A program made the position numbers and the translations under genes. A stretch of DNA of 64,000 nt from Rotaria sp. Silwood1 (taxonomy: Eukaryota > Rotifera > Eurotatoria > Philodinida > Philodinidae). The stretch is from assembly GCA_905250075.1 (NCBI GenBank), contig CAJNOP010000002.1, positions 7,429,565-7,493,564 on the forward strand. The letters are read 5' to 3'. Shown here piece after piece: positions 11,669 to 23,501 of the stretch; within the stretch, counting starts at the first letter, position 1, and every line of letters begins with the position of its first letter. The notes beneath the pieces were generated by a model, which was not told the DNA's origin, did not search any database, and saw only the letters and a list, made by a program, of their open reading frames with translations.

Positions 11669-14282
11669 GTAATAAGCGCAATGCTATCATGCTCACAGTA
11701 CATTATGACCTATATATTGGCATTGGTATTGGTGCTGTATCTGTTATAATTATAATTCTTATTGCAACAATAATTTTCTGTAAATGTTGCGTGCCATCAT
11801 CAAGTCATCGTTATTTTGGTCGATCAGTGAGACATTATGCTGCCATTAATAATATTGACGCAAAAACATATTTTAAACCACCCCAACATCTCGTGAGTAA
11901 TTCTTCCTGATTATCTTTCTATTTATCAATCATTATGTGCTTAGTTTCCGGTTCTGATTGCTAGCACTTAAATAAGTTAAACATGCAAACAAAGTTAGAA
12001 ATAAAAAAAAAGATAATATTAGAAAATAAGACAACAAAAGAAAAGAAAAGAAAAGTATTTTTTATTTTATTTCTGTTTTTCATTGTATCAAATGGAATAA
12101 GAAGGGTGATTTGAAAGTTGATTGTTTTTTTTCTCTTCTAAAAATAGATTTAATATTGGTTGTATTATTTATTAGATTTATGCACCTATTGTTCATCGTA
12201 TTCCACAACCACCAGTTATAACACAAGAAATATCGTCAACACAATCAGCTCGAACATCAGTTGCATCAGGTGGTCGTTTATCAATTTTGTCCGAAAAATT
12301 ATCTCGTTTATCAATCAGTTCAAATCAATCAGGTCGTCCATCAGTAGCATCAGATAGTGTACTTCTACAAAAAAAAGGTGATACTAGTCGTTTGTCACAT
12401 TCTTATGATGATTCAAATACACAAGCAATTACAGCACATTATTCAGGTCGAAGAAGTTCTAAAGTACCACGTTTATCAACAGCTGTTATTGATACACAAG
12501 CCATTGGATATAGTTCACCACCAGGTGGAACAAATGCAAAAAATATTCGATTTCAATTATTTCCTCGTACATCAGATGTTGTTGAACAATCAATTTCATC
12601 TGTTGATCAATCATCAATAATACCATCAGGACCAACAATAACAACAGCGACAACAACAAGCATTGCTGAAGAACAATCACCATCATCATCATCAAAACGA
12701 CAATTAATAAAAACCGATTCGATACAAAATTCAAATTCAAATCGTCGTCAAACATTACTTCGATCACCATCATCAAGATATGCAATACCTAAATTTCCTA
12801 TGGCTGGAAAACAAACAGGCAATCTTGTAGCACGGCCTTCAACTCCACTACCAGAGCAAGGACTACTTTCACCACCCGTTCTACCTCAAACACCATCTTA
12901 TCTTGTTCCAAATAAGACATTACGTGGTGCATTAGGTGCCATAATGCCTGATCTCTATTTTGCCGGTACGACATGTACTAGTAACAGTACTACTACGAAC
13001 GTTGGAACTGGTTGTAGTGAACGAACTAACGATGAATTATCAACTGTTGATGAAAATATACATCGATTACACGTTCGAATTATGTATGATGATCATCGAA
13101 ATGATCTGGTTGTGAATATAATTGAAGGTAAATATATATATTAATATAAAAGAATGAACAATTATGCGACTATATGATTTTTTTTTGTTTTTCTAGCTCA
13201 ATATTTACCATTTGAACGTGTAGATTTTGCTAATCCTTATGTTAAACTTTATCTTCGACCACCTGTTGATCAAAAACTACGTCAAACATCTGTACAACCA
13301 CAAACAACAAATCCAATATGGAATGAATATTTTAAATTTGGTGTTGCAAATGAAACTGTATTTAAAACAACAAAGACTTTATGTTTTTACGTTTACAGTT
13401 ATGCACATTCAAGTCGACCTGAATGTGTTGGTGAAGCACAAATACGTTTAACACCACAAACAATTCAAGGTCGAGATTTATGGTTGACTATTAATAAACA
13501 AAGAGCAGTAAGAAAAATTCTATTTTTTTTGCCTTAATATTAAAAACAAATTTACTGTTCATCAAAAAAAAATTTTTTTTTCGTATATATGTAGATGAAA
13601 TTCTATTTTTTCTGACGTCAGTTATGTTTCTATGATTCTTTTTTTTGCATAGGAAGATGAATATCTTGGTGAATTACTAGTTTCATTAACATATTTAGCT
13701 CAAGCTGAACGTCTTAATGTTGGAATAATTGAAGCACGCAATCTAAAAGCTCTTTCAATGCATCTTGAAGCTGGTCGGTTACTAAGTTTCTAGTTTTTTT
13801 TTAGTATATGTAATCAATAATTATTTCCGATTCATTTTATTTTCTTAGATCCAGTAGTTCGTTTAACATTACAATTAGGTCAAACTGATAAAGTTAAAAG
13901 AAAAAAGACAAGTGTTAAACGTAATACATTAAATCCAAAGTGGAATGAAGAATTATCGTTTAATATTCCAGGTGTTTCATTAGCTGAATCATGCCTTGAA
14001 ATAGGTGTTTATCATCACGACCTGATTGCACCAGATGAACCATTAGGTTTTCTACGTTTTGAAAATACAACACCTATTGGAAATGCTAATATAGCACAAC
14101 ATAGTGAAATAATACATTGGTGTGAAGTTATTAATGGTGGACAACGTGCTGCATGTTGGCATTTATTACGAAAAGCTGCAAGAATTGTACCACCAGCATC
14201 ATCGTCGTCATCTAATAATAATAAAAACACGCAACAGCAACAACAACAACAATCTAAAAATACTACAAACATTGGTAAATAA
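11669..14282 (+). CDS. Synaptotagmin-like protein: one TM helix and tandem C2 domains
   Basis: Membrane-anchored tandem-C2 protein of the synaptotagmin family, expected to work in vesicle trafficking. Exons 11669-11892, 12176-13127, 13197-13507, 13653-13773, 13849-14282. From the ATG at 11689 the product is about 673 aa. The open frame runs back to an acceptor at 11667-11668, so an extra upstream exon is possible. Order: short lumenal end, TM helix (about residues 7-30) followed by a Cys-rich patch (FCKCC), a long Ser/Thr/Gln-rich linker (about 70-360), C2A (about 365-490), C2B (about 495-650), and a Gln/Asn tail. C2B ends with WHLL, matching the synaptotagmin WHXL motif. In C2A the usual SDPYVK is ANPYVK and the loop-3 aspartates are absent, so it probably does not bind calcium; C2B keeps only some acidic residues. 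Subtype cannot be assigned. Confidence 0.88.
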
Positions 14283-14984
14283 AATCTTTTAGTTAAAAAT
14301 ATGAAATCTAATTTTATTTTTATCTTTGCTAAATGTCCAACGTAGTATAAATGATGCCTTATGTCATATTATACAAGTTTCTTTTTTTTTTCAATGTTGT
14401 ATTTGTTGCTTTTTGTCAATATTAATCTTTTGTTGGTGTAAACTAAATTTGTGACGATTTTTCTCTGGAAATTCATGATTGTATTGTATGTTTATTTTTA
14501 AACTACTCAATGATCAATTGAAAATAAGAGAATCTTGTCTCTATTTAAAAGAAAACAATTCAGAGTTTCCTATAGTGATATACAATTGTTAGTCATGATT
14601 GATTTGAAAATGATGAATTTATTTTTCATGATTCGGAAAGAAAATAGGGGCCAAGCTATATCAACTACGATTGACTTTGCTCAAGTGAACTCGTTAGATC
14701 TAGCTCAATTTAAGATATATGATGGAGTGAAGAGTTTTGTGAATATTGATGCTAGTCATTTGCAAAAGATATTAATCCCTCGAGCGATAATGATCTTTTT
14801 TTACAAAACAAGAAGCCGTAAAAGTCACAATTCTCAAAATAATGAGTTTTTGTAAGTTGAATATTTCAAGAATGGGTTTGCTATCTGCCAGAGCTGAAGT
14901 CCTTGTTTTGGTACCTATATACCTACGAGTTCTATCTTGTTTAGCATACTATAGATCTGACAAAAAAAGACTTAAGTCAATATG
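14283..14984. other. Spacer, no gene seen
   Basis: 3' flank of the synaptotagmin-like gene. A 106-codon open frame at 14535-14855 has no splice context or family likeness and passes into the repeat zone, so I leave it out. Confidence 0.4.
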
Positions 14985-16450
14985 TATCCGTGAAAGAGTT
15001 CGTTTCTAAAATTGGGTTTTTGATTGAAATTGTAATTTTGAAATGAGGTTTACACTGAAGAAATCGAATAGATTTGGATACTGATACTTAGAAGTTAAAG
15101 GTTCTCTGTTAAGTCTATAGTTTCATATAGAAATCCAGGGTGGAATCTGTAAAAACGACGGAGAGCAAGATTAAATTCGAACTCAAAATGATGAGTTCAT
15201 CAGGGAAGTTATCAGTAGTCTAGAACACTAATAAATGATAATTACTACTAGAATGCAGCATGCCGAATCGAAGAATGACAGCTGTGAGATTCATGTGTAA
15301 GCTTTTCTCATTTAAAACTTACTGTCGGCATCTGAAAATATTGAATTAGCGATCATGCAGTCCAAAGGATTATCAACCTTGTCGTTAATGCTCACAATTG
15401 GTTCTATTAGTAATTCTTTTTAAAAAAACCATATTATAGAAGCAAGATACTGTATATGTACTTGCTTTTAACATAATTGCAAACTAAACAATAATACATC
15501 AGATAGAATATTGTCAACAACCTAGATTTGTTTGATTTAATACAATAAAAACGTATTAGAAGCATATAACAGGGATCGTATTAAATATACTGTCAAGAAT
15601 AATCAGATAGGAGATGTCAACTAATTTTAGATGTGACATAAATTTACTTCAGAACATTGTACTTATTTGAAAGTTATGAATACTAAGTTTTTGAAGTCGT
15701 TCTTTCATATATGCAAGATCTCAGCTCTCAATTATGAGTTTCGTGGTATTCAGCTTCTATAAAACTTTGCGTTTGTATTCCAAAACTGTTGCATTCGTGT
15801 TTGATTGTTTTCTGAATATGAGTACACTATTATTTGTACTTCTTCTGAATAACGGTTCTAATGAGAAACATGAGTTGTCGTTTCATCTTCTCACATTTAT
15901 CGGAAGACTGCAGGATGCATTTTTTTCATAGAATCGTGTTTTCCGAGTCTTGAAATATCTACCGTGAGCTATGGTTGAGGAACAAATATAAAAAAGTGTT
16001 CCATGGAAACTTCCATTTAGAATGCCCGACTCTACTTATTATAACTCAGTAGAATTCCAGACTTATGATTATCTCGTTAATGAACCCATCATCTTGAATC
16101 CAACGTTAAATTTGGTTCTCAATGGTTTCTACAGATCCTATCCTAAATTTTTATATAAAACTATAGCCCTTAGAGAAATCTTTTATCTAAGACTGTAATA
16201 GTTCCATATCAGTTCAGTTTATGAGAACTAGATCAGGTCAATCAGCTCAGCTCACAGGGACTGGAACTGATTAATCAGATCATATAAACTGTTGATCAGT
16301 TCTTGAGAGCTGAAGCTGTCATAGTCCTACTTCCAACTTCTTAATATCAGCATCTAACCGATTGCATTTCTCGAGCGAAAACTCTATTTCAACATTACAA
16401 TTTGATCCAAAATCCAATTTTAGAAACGAATCTATCGGAACTGATACCGG
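14985..16450. repeat. Long imperfect inverted repeat (fold-back element)
   Basis: The left arm (about 14995-15262) matches the reverse complement of the right part (about 16010-16440). The match can be followed in blocks, for example CGTTTCTAAAATTGGxTTTT at 15000 and at the far right, then a shared CTATAGTTT/ATATA block, then GATGxGTTCAT. Divergence is considerable and there are small gaps, so the element is old. The right arm has a roughly 120-bp insertion rich in TCAG/CTGA. The centre (15.3-15.9 kb) shows no transposase frame. Confidence 0.65.
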
Positions 16451-16625
16451 CTGTTAGAGCTCAATATTGAGTTCATAAGGAGGTCTCAGTAAGACTCGAA
16501 CAGTCTTTAAAAGGTTCGTGCCTAAGAACCTCTCGACCCAGCTTATGATCGTCTTATTAAATCTTCAATTCAGCTTTAGATATTTGCCGAGAAATCAAAA
16601 TACCAACATTTCGATCTAAAATTTA
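16430..16625. repeat. Dispersed repeat, also present at 33.2-33.7 kb
   Basis: This stretch (features: GTCTxAxTAAGAC, GGTTCGTGxC, CTATGATCGT-like, ATTTCGATCTxAAATT) is recognisably related to 33230-33376 in direct orientation and to 33520-33690 in inverse orientation. It is a diverged repeat family with at least three copies in this window. Confidence 0.5.
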
Positions 16626-16650
16626 GCTTATGAACAGACGAAATGAGTAG

Positions 16651-17452
16651 TACAAGTCATTCCATTTATTTTGAAACGATTTCAATCAAACTTTTCTTCG
16701 TCAGTGATTATACTTAGTGAAACACGAACAGTTATGTGAAATATGTTTGTATATACGAACAAGAATCATCAGGCATATCTCTGCCAAGGTTGAAAAATGG
16801 CTCTATACAGCTTCATTATACCATGAAAATTCAAAATTTTATCGTCCATGTGATGTGATAGCATTTATAATTGGTTGGCAGTAATATATAACATATAGAC
16901 TGAGAATATTTTTCTGCTATTTAGTTCATCATTACAAGACATCGTATTAGTATTAGTACAGCTCTTTGTCTTATTCTTTTGCATAAATCATGCTAAGGAA
17001 CGTGAAAAAAAAACTTAGTAGATCGTTGATATTTATCTATCATTGTAAAAGAAACGATATTAGTGGTCCAGGCGTCTGACATCGATTACGCGTTATGATC
17101 TACAAAATGATCTGAAGACCGACCGGACATACTTTCAAACATGACTGAGGCTACTTTTCAGCATTTTTAGAGACATGTCTGATGGTTCTTGTTCACATAT
17201 ACAAACATATTTCACATAACTGTTCGTGTTTCACTAAGTACGAATATTATTCTATCAAACGACATATTACACATCCTTCAATGTTATTCGAAGTTTTATT
17301 ACCAGACGTCTATTTATCTAAGTCAATAATGTTATAACAACATCTATAATGTGTGTAACATAGACTGATATGAAAACCATTGGATCTTAATGAATCACTG
17401 ACGAAGAAAAACTCGATCGGAATTGTTTCAAAATAAATAGAATGACCTGTAG
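16651..17452. repeat. Imperfect inverted repeat with unequal arms
   Basis: Left arm 16651-16803 matches the reverse complement of 17146-17452. The outer block holds CATTxxATTTATTTTGAAAC and TTCTTCGTCAGTGATT, and the inner block holds a 17-bp shared run (ACTTAGTGAAACACGAA) followed by CAGTTATGTGAAATATGT. The right arm carries about 150 bp between the two blocks that the left arm lacks. No coding remnant seen. Confidence 0.75.
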
Positions 17453-17481
17453 TTACATCGTAAATAGCATTCATAGGCAGG

Positions 17482-18551
17482 GTTGCCACTAAACATTGGC
17501 GTGATCGTCCTGACTGCCGTGAGTAACGATCATGACCGTGACCGAAACCTGGTCACGATCACGTCACGATAAATTTTCAATGTAGCTACATGACAGTTAT
17601 TTTCAAACTTCAGTACAGAATTGAATATCATATTTAGCACTCTTTCAATATGTATCAGCATCCTTTTCTAATTGTGCTAACTCAAAACGAATAAATAAAA
17701 TCAATACAATCACAATACCGGAAAAAATATGACTCAGTATTAATATATTTTGAACAGTTCGCATAGAAATACTTTAGAAAAAATGTACCATTAAAAACTA
17801 TTATCGTCTTCTTGAACAAGAATAATGTCATTTTCATATTTTTTTCGATTTTTATCAGATGACTTACTTGATGATTGATCATTTTCCCATTTGTTCTGCT
17901 TTCACTCATTTCCATTCAGGCTTTGACCAAATAAAGTTTCAAGAACTTCAAGATTTTTTCTTAAAAACATATTGATCAATTTTTTTCATACGTAGTCTTA
18001 TTCGTTTATCTGTTATATTACCTCTGGCCCATCTGCACTAGAAGACCCAAGGTTTTCTATTGTGTCCACCTGCAAAAGCTTTCCAGAGAGTCTTCTATTG
18101 TGTCCCTTTTGTTTTTACAGTTTTTTAACTAAAAAGGTTCTTCAGAAAAGCAAAGCGATTTTAACGCGTTGAGAAAGAATTTTTAGGACTTTAAAAGTCT
18201 AGATAAAAAGTTGAAAACACGAAGTTGTGGTTTTCAGCTCAAAATTCTGAAAACTAGACATATTATGGTGTAAATCTAGTAATTGAAGTTGTCATTTTTC
18301 GAAAAATGAATTAATTGAATGAGGTCTTATATTGAGTATCACACATATTTTCTCCAAAGGTGTCTTCTATTATGGAAAGTCTTCTAATATAGGGGTCTCG
18401 TACTGGGAGAAAATGGTATGCTATTTTAGCAAAAAGAAAATAGCCGTTCCAATAGAGACTGACGTGACTAGAATAACCGTGACTAAACTGAGCGTGACCG
18501 TAACATGATCGTGACCAAAAAATATTAGTCACGTCGATATCTAGTTGCCAC
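17482..18551. mobile_element. hAT-like non-autonomous element with CGTGAC-rich ends
   Basis: The element body is 17490-18543 (1054 bp), flanked by an identical 8-bp duplication GTTGCCAC (17482-17489 and 18544-18551). Ends: left TAAACATTGGCGTGA, right reverse complement TAGATATCGACGTGA, an imperfect terminal inverted repeat starting TA. Both subterminal zones (17497-17570 and 18462-18530) are packed with degenerate GTGACC/CGATCATG-type motifs in mirrored orientation. An 8-bp duplication is the mark of hAT (also some P/Merlin) transposition. The interior has a direct repeat of TTCTATTGTGTCC (about 18056 and 18096) and no transposase. Confidence 0.7.
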
Positions 18552-18611
18552 CTCATAAAACCTGAAAAGCGGAAACTTTGTCTAAAAAAAAGAGAAAAAA
18601 GAAGCGGAAAT

Positions 18612-18692
18612 TTATATTGGGGTGTTGATGTGGGTGTAGAAGTGCGTGTATGTTATGGGTGGCTATGGGTGTGAATGTTGGTGCGGGTAAGA
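18612..18692 (+). repeat. Degenerate GGGTGT array (telomere-like)
   Basis: G-rich on the plus strand, built from variants of GGGTGT, GTGGGTGT and GGTGCGGG. GGGTGT is a permutation of TGTGGG, the telomeric unit reported for the bdelloid Adineta vaga. Strongly different in base use from the AT-rich surroundings. Confidence 0.5.
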
Positions 18693-19452
18693 TATCCCTG
18701 AAGAGAAGATCTACACATACACATTCATAGTGACACCTACAGCTTTTTTTTTTCTTTTTCTTTTCAAAACTATCTGTTGTGGCTTTCACATTTTTGTTTC
18801 CACTTGATTGTAGCATTATTTTTTTTTGTCATAATCTTTTCATAATTATTTTCCTGTTCGTTTACTATCTCACTATCAATTGATCACAAAAAAGATTGTT
18901 TAGATCTTTGCATTTGAGATTTTTCTCTGTAAATAAGACACGCAAAATAAGCGAATAAACATAGTTAACTATCAGTTGAAAACAGAGTAGTGTTTTTACT
19001 GCACGCATAGGAACTGAGATGAGAGCATCAGCTCAACAGATAAACTATTAATGTTGGTATACTGAGTTAGCAGATCAATCAAAAAGAATGATAGAATACT
19101 GTGCAAGCCAGTGACCTTGATTTATTTAATAAAAACAGGTTTTCTTCTGTACCAAATTTTGAAATATGAACAAAAAGTTCGTATATCACGAAGCAGAAGA
19201 GGTGACAATCCTGTCCATATATATGTAGGTTCTCAAAGAAATTTCAGTTAAATCAGATGGACAATGTATTCCTAAAATATTGAGCACACAAAAAAAAGCA
19301 ACTGTTTAAAAGTTGTGAATTTTGAAGATTTGTTTTTAATAAAAATTTCATCAAAACATGATGATATTTTTACAAATGATTTGTATCAACATATTACAAA
19401 GCCTTTCTGTATACCATGCTGTTCTGACATTTATATCACTTACTACTTGATA
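18693..19452. other. Spacer, no gene seen
   Basis: AT-rich, between the GGGTGT array and the GACCCG element. No open frame with support. Confidence 0.4.
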
Positions 19453-19943
19453 CTCTGACTTAGAGCCCGTCGGGTCCAGAATTTTTGGACCCGGACCCGG
19501 ACCCTGGCCCAGGATTTTGGACCCGGACCCGGACCCGATCATTTAAAATTTCTCTACCCGGATCCGGACCCGGACCCGTTTACAGGTTGCTGGACCCGGA
19601 CCCGGACCCGGTCGCTTAAGTTTTTTGGATCCAAACACAATGACAAGTCAGTTTAGATAGTATAGTCAAGAAGGGTTTTGTTGTTTTTTATCTATTTTCT
19701 AAATACATTTGATTTCTTCTTTGTATAAAACGAACAAAACTTTAAAAAAATTCAAAATAAATTGTATGGATCAAAGTTTTCTTCAGATCTGGATCCGGTT
19801 AAAGCAAAATTTTCAGACCCGGACCCGGACCCGGACCCGGACCCGGTCAAAAGAAAATTTTTGGACCCGGACCCGGACCCGGACCCGTGCGGGTCCGGGT
19901 AGGGTCCGGGTCCGGGTCCTACCCGACGGGCTCTACTCTGACT
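19453..19943. mobile_element. hAT-like MITE filled with GACCCG hexamers
   Basis: The element body is 19461-19935 (475 bp), flanked by the 8-bp duplication CTCTGACT (19453-19460 and 19936-19943; the match extends to 10 bp if the terminal bases are counted as target). Terminal inverted repeat TAGAGCCCGTCGGGT is perfect over 15 bp. Just inside, each side has runs of GGACCC hexamers; the right end contains both GGACCC and its mirror GGGTCC. The core (19620-19800) is plain AT-rich DNA. Open frames here only translate the hexamer and are not genes. Confidence 0.85.
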
Positions 19944-21705
19944 TCTTTTTTTTCTTTTCTTTCCTTCGAATTTTCTGTTTAGTATTTTCTCGTGTTCATC
20001 TATGTCCTATATAAACTTGTATTGATTGTTAGATAGTCGCATTTCTAACAATATAAAGTAGCTTAATAAACATCATTATTAAGTAGGCATGCGCCTGATT
20101 TCGAATCGTTCGCGGGGGTTGACCCAAAAACCTAAACAATCGAAAAAAAGTGCACTCACATGATGAAACGAAGATAAGTCATGATGCATTTCAAATATAA
20201 TGTCTAAAACGGACACTTTCATCAATTTTATTTCATGATTTTGATTAAAAAACAAATTCACATTCCATTTTCTTCACTAAAATGTTCCTTTTTAATCGAT
20301 AAATTTGAAATTCATCACTGTTTATGTCTGTTTCATCATTCAAAATGCCATTTGTTTTTGGTGATATGAAATTTATGAATCTCATAAATTGTATTTTTGA
20401 TTTTTCAAGTCCACGAAGAATTCATTTATGAAATTTGGATTAGAAGTAAGACCAACTATGATAGGTCAACATACAACAAAATAAATGATCTAAAAACCCA
20501 CGAGATAAATGCATCGGAGACGAAAATCGACGATGTTCGTTAAAACCCGAATCCCAAACTTACGATGCTTTCATAAAAGACCACATTATTTAAGAAATGT
20601 TTAGAACATTCCTTAAATACTCGACATGGTCTGAACTGATTGAATAGTTTTCGAAAACGGTCTTTTTGATGCATATCATGTCTATTAATTTCTTTCTATA
20701 AAAGGCTAAAACAGGTAACATGTTCTATTTATAAATCATACGCATTTCTTTGGAAAAAAACATCAAACTGAAAGACAAAATACACGATTATTTTGATACT
20801 TTTTCTTTAGTTCAACTTGATCACTATTATGTATTAAAATTTAAAATCTGATTGGTTGTGAATAGAAATTAATCTGTTTAAAAATATCAACGAATTAATT
20901 AGTAATGATGCTAGTAAAAGTTGTTAAAATAGAAATGTGCATGTTTTCTTTATCTTTAAAGGATTAAAATGAACTGGAAAAAAAAGGTTACTGTTGTTCT
21001 TGATAAACATACAAAAAAGAACAAAATATTACATGTAAAATTAAACACAAAATACTCTTTTTTTTACAACATGTTCATTCAAATATTTTTTTTTGCATCT
21101 AGATTATTTTAATAATCAAGATATGACAAATCTCTATCTCTATCATTATTTTTGATAGTCTCTAGCGAAATTACATTCGAACACAATAGTAATATTTATT
21201 TATTAAATTGCATGCTATGGTATCCTTAAGTAAATTAATAAAAGTTTTATCACTTTCTAGTTGACATAATTCTAATACTTAAAGTTTTCAATTAGTCTTT
21301 CCTCTTTTGTCTATGCAATAAAGATAAAAATAGTATTATATGTTTTAATCGTTATTTCCATCATGAAAGTAACATTTTCTCGTTTGCTATTACTGTCACT
21401 ATGCAATAAAAAATTTTCTCCAACAATAACATGTATCATGCATGTGATGAGTTTTAAATAAATTTTTTTCATCTTGAAGTCCATTATTTTTAATTATCTC
21501 GATATTTTCTAATACTTTTTCGATGTGAATGAATCATTATTATAAATGTAAAAAATAAAACTTTGAAGTATTTTTTTAAAAGCTTGTTATTCGGTAGTTT
21601 GAAATGTAAAAGTAAACTGTAATGTTTATTTTTATTTATTGTTTTTAAAATTTTACATCAAATTTTTTCATTAGGTTTTCTCTTGTTTTATGAAACTAAA
21701 TTGCG
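19944..21705. other. Spacer, no gene seen
   Basis: AT-rich. A small GC-richer patch at 20085-20175 on the minus strand gives a 60-codon frame without recognisable similarity; it could be a transposon remnant. The final part should contain the 3' UTR of the peptide precursor on the minus strand. Confidence 0.4.
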
Positions 21706-22147
21706 TCACCAAAAATTGGCGCGTTTACGCCAAAAATTAGATCGTTTCCAAAAGTTTGCTCGACGAACGGGTGATGATGTACTTGGTCGACTATTTTGAT
21801 CATGTTCGTTGTATATTTCTAAAAGTTTATTCAATAATTGTGTCCATACTTCAGAATCATTCTCTTCAAATTTCGATTCATCTGAATTCGAGTATGGTAA
21901 TGGTCTCATTCGACTGAAATCAGCAAACATATTATCATTATTGTTATTATTATTATTGATAGATTTCAATAAACTTGTCGATAAAGGCTGACTAGACGTG
22001 CATCGAAAAAGGAAAAACAAAAATGAAATACATATGCATATTGTTGCTAAATAAAAGAAATAAATTGAAAAATATTTTTAATGATTGAATTGTATGTATT
22101 AATAAAAAAAGTAACATACATAAACGAGAAATTTCTTTCGAATTCAT
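21706..22147 (-). CDS. Neuropeptide precursor with three xNFW peptides
   Basis: Secreted prohormone, 122 aa, two exons: 22147-22120 (28 bp, donor GTATGT) and 22046-21706. The splice is needed to make the signal peptide: residues 1-9 are polar and basic, then a hydrophobic run (ICICISFLFFLF) and a likely cleavage site around CTSSQP. A middle part of about 70 residues follows, with an Asn run and an acidic stretch (SDESKFEENDSEVW). The C-terminus is RRANFWKRSNFWRKRANFW and then the stop. Three tetrapeptides ANFW, SNFW, ANFW are separated by RR, KR and RKR, classic prohormone-convertase sites. There is no Gly after Trp, so amidation is not predicted. I know no described peptide family ending in NFW. 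Neighbours are transposon debris. Confidence 0.8.
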
Positions 22148-23501
22148 TGTAGTGATAAAGAATATCAAAATGAAGAATGGTGCTCCAACTAACACGATTG
22201 TGCTTAGTTATTGTTGGAATGCTTTTTTTTTTTTTGAAGAAATGATGAAAAGAAGAAATCTAGAAAGAGAAAAAAAAGAAGAAAAACAAGAATATTTCTT
22301 TTTTTGGACTTTATCTATACCATAGAAAAAATCGTAACGTTCTGTAGAGCTTTGCAACGACTCATTATTACTAACGATGATCATATTCTACTTCTAGTCA
22401 CCCATCTCAACATCTATAATACAAGTAGACGACGGTTTAATATAAACGCATGATACATTATTTTTTCCTCAACTCAAGTGTTTTATAACATTTCTCTCTA
22501 TGTATCATTGAACCAAACTACCTTTCATTTCCGTCTCTTTTATGCAAATAGTACTATGAAAAAAACCAGTGTAGTGAAACAGATTAATGCATTTATTGAA
22601 ACAGTCACTCTATGCTTTAATGTTCCATCATATAACAATTATTTAACTCTTTTTTTTTTTAATTTCAATTATAATCTACAGACTTTACTCTATTTTGTCG
22701 ATTCAAAATATATAACTTATTTAGAAAAACTGTTGCCATCATCTAAAATACACATGCCCTTAATTTATTTTATTTACATCAAGTCAATCGTGCATAAATA
22801 TACAATAAAATTGTTAGTATTTCTTCAAATATTATGAAGATTCATCCTTGGTCTTCTACCAGACAAGGTTGATTGATGATCAATACAAAATAATAGTGAA
22901 ATATGATGTTATTCGTTGAATATTTAACAAATAAATAATAAATTACTCTCAGTTAGAATATTTAATGGAGAAATCATGACAAACTGATCGAATAGACATG
23001 AATTTTCATGTATAAATTTTTCGATGTTTCGAATTAATATATTTTCTAGTTTCAAAAATCAAAATTAGTACAATCTGTAAGAACATTTGTTTTTTCGAAC
23101 CGTTTAATACTTTACTTACTTATCATTTTCTTTTGTAAGAAAATCTCTTAATCAATGATGAATACAATAATCACATTGTCATAATCCATGTGACAAGCAA
23201 TAATAAGAATTTAATACTTTGAGAGTCAGTTATTTTTCCATTGAAATAATTCATGATGAATTAGGTAGTTTTTATTGAAAATCTCTTTCTGATTCTTATG
23301 TTGTCATGTTAAAGATAAATCCAAGGCAGGATTAATAGACTTAATCAACTTAATAAACTCAAAGATATTTTACTTTTGTCAAATATAATATGACATATTC
23401 ATGCAATAAAAATGAATTTGGCTTTTATGATTGATAAAATAAAACGATGTACTATTTGATTTTAATTTTTTAAATATCGTCGAGATAATATTGTCATGGT
23501 A
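22148..23501. other. Upstream region of the peptide precursor, otherwise empty
   Basis: AT-rich with a long T run at about 22230-22240. A 119-codon plus-strand frame at 22478-22837 has no motif or splice context; I treat it as chance. Confidence 0.4.

Noticed and set aside
12357-12785. Overlapping frames on both strands inside the synaptotagmin-like linker
   Set aside because: Shadows of the real exon, caused by its repetitive codon use.
14535-14855. 106-codon frame after the synaptotagmin-like gene
   Set aside because: No recognisable domain and next to the fold-back repeat zone.
19351-20014. Open frames with repeating Arg-Thr or Gly-Pro-Gly units
   Set aside because: They only translate the GACCCG hexamer arrays of the hAT-like element; not genes.
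22478-22837. 119-codon plus-strand frame
   Set aside because: AT-driven composition rich in Phe, Tyr, Leu, Asn and Ile, no motif, no splice signals, no neighbours that make sense of it.
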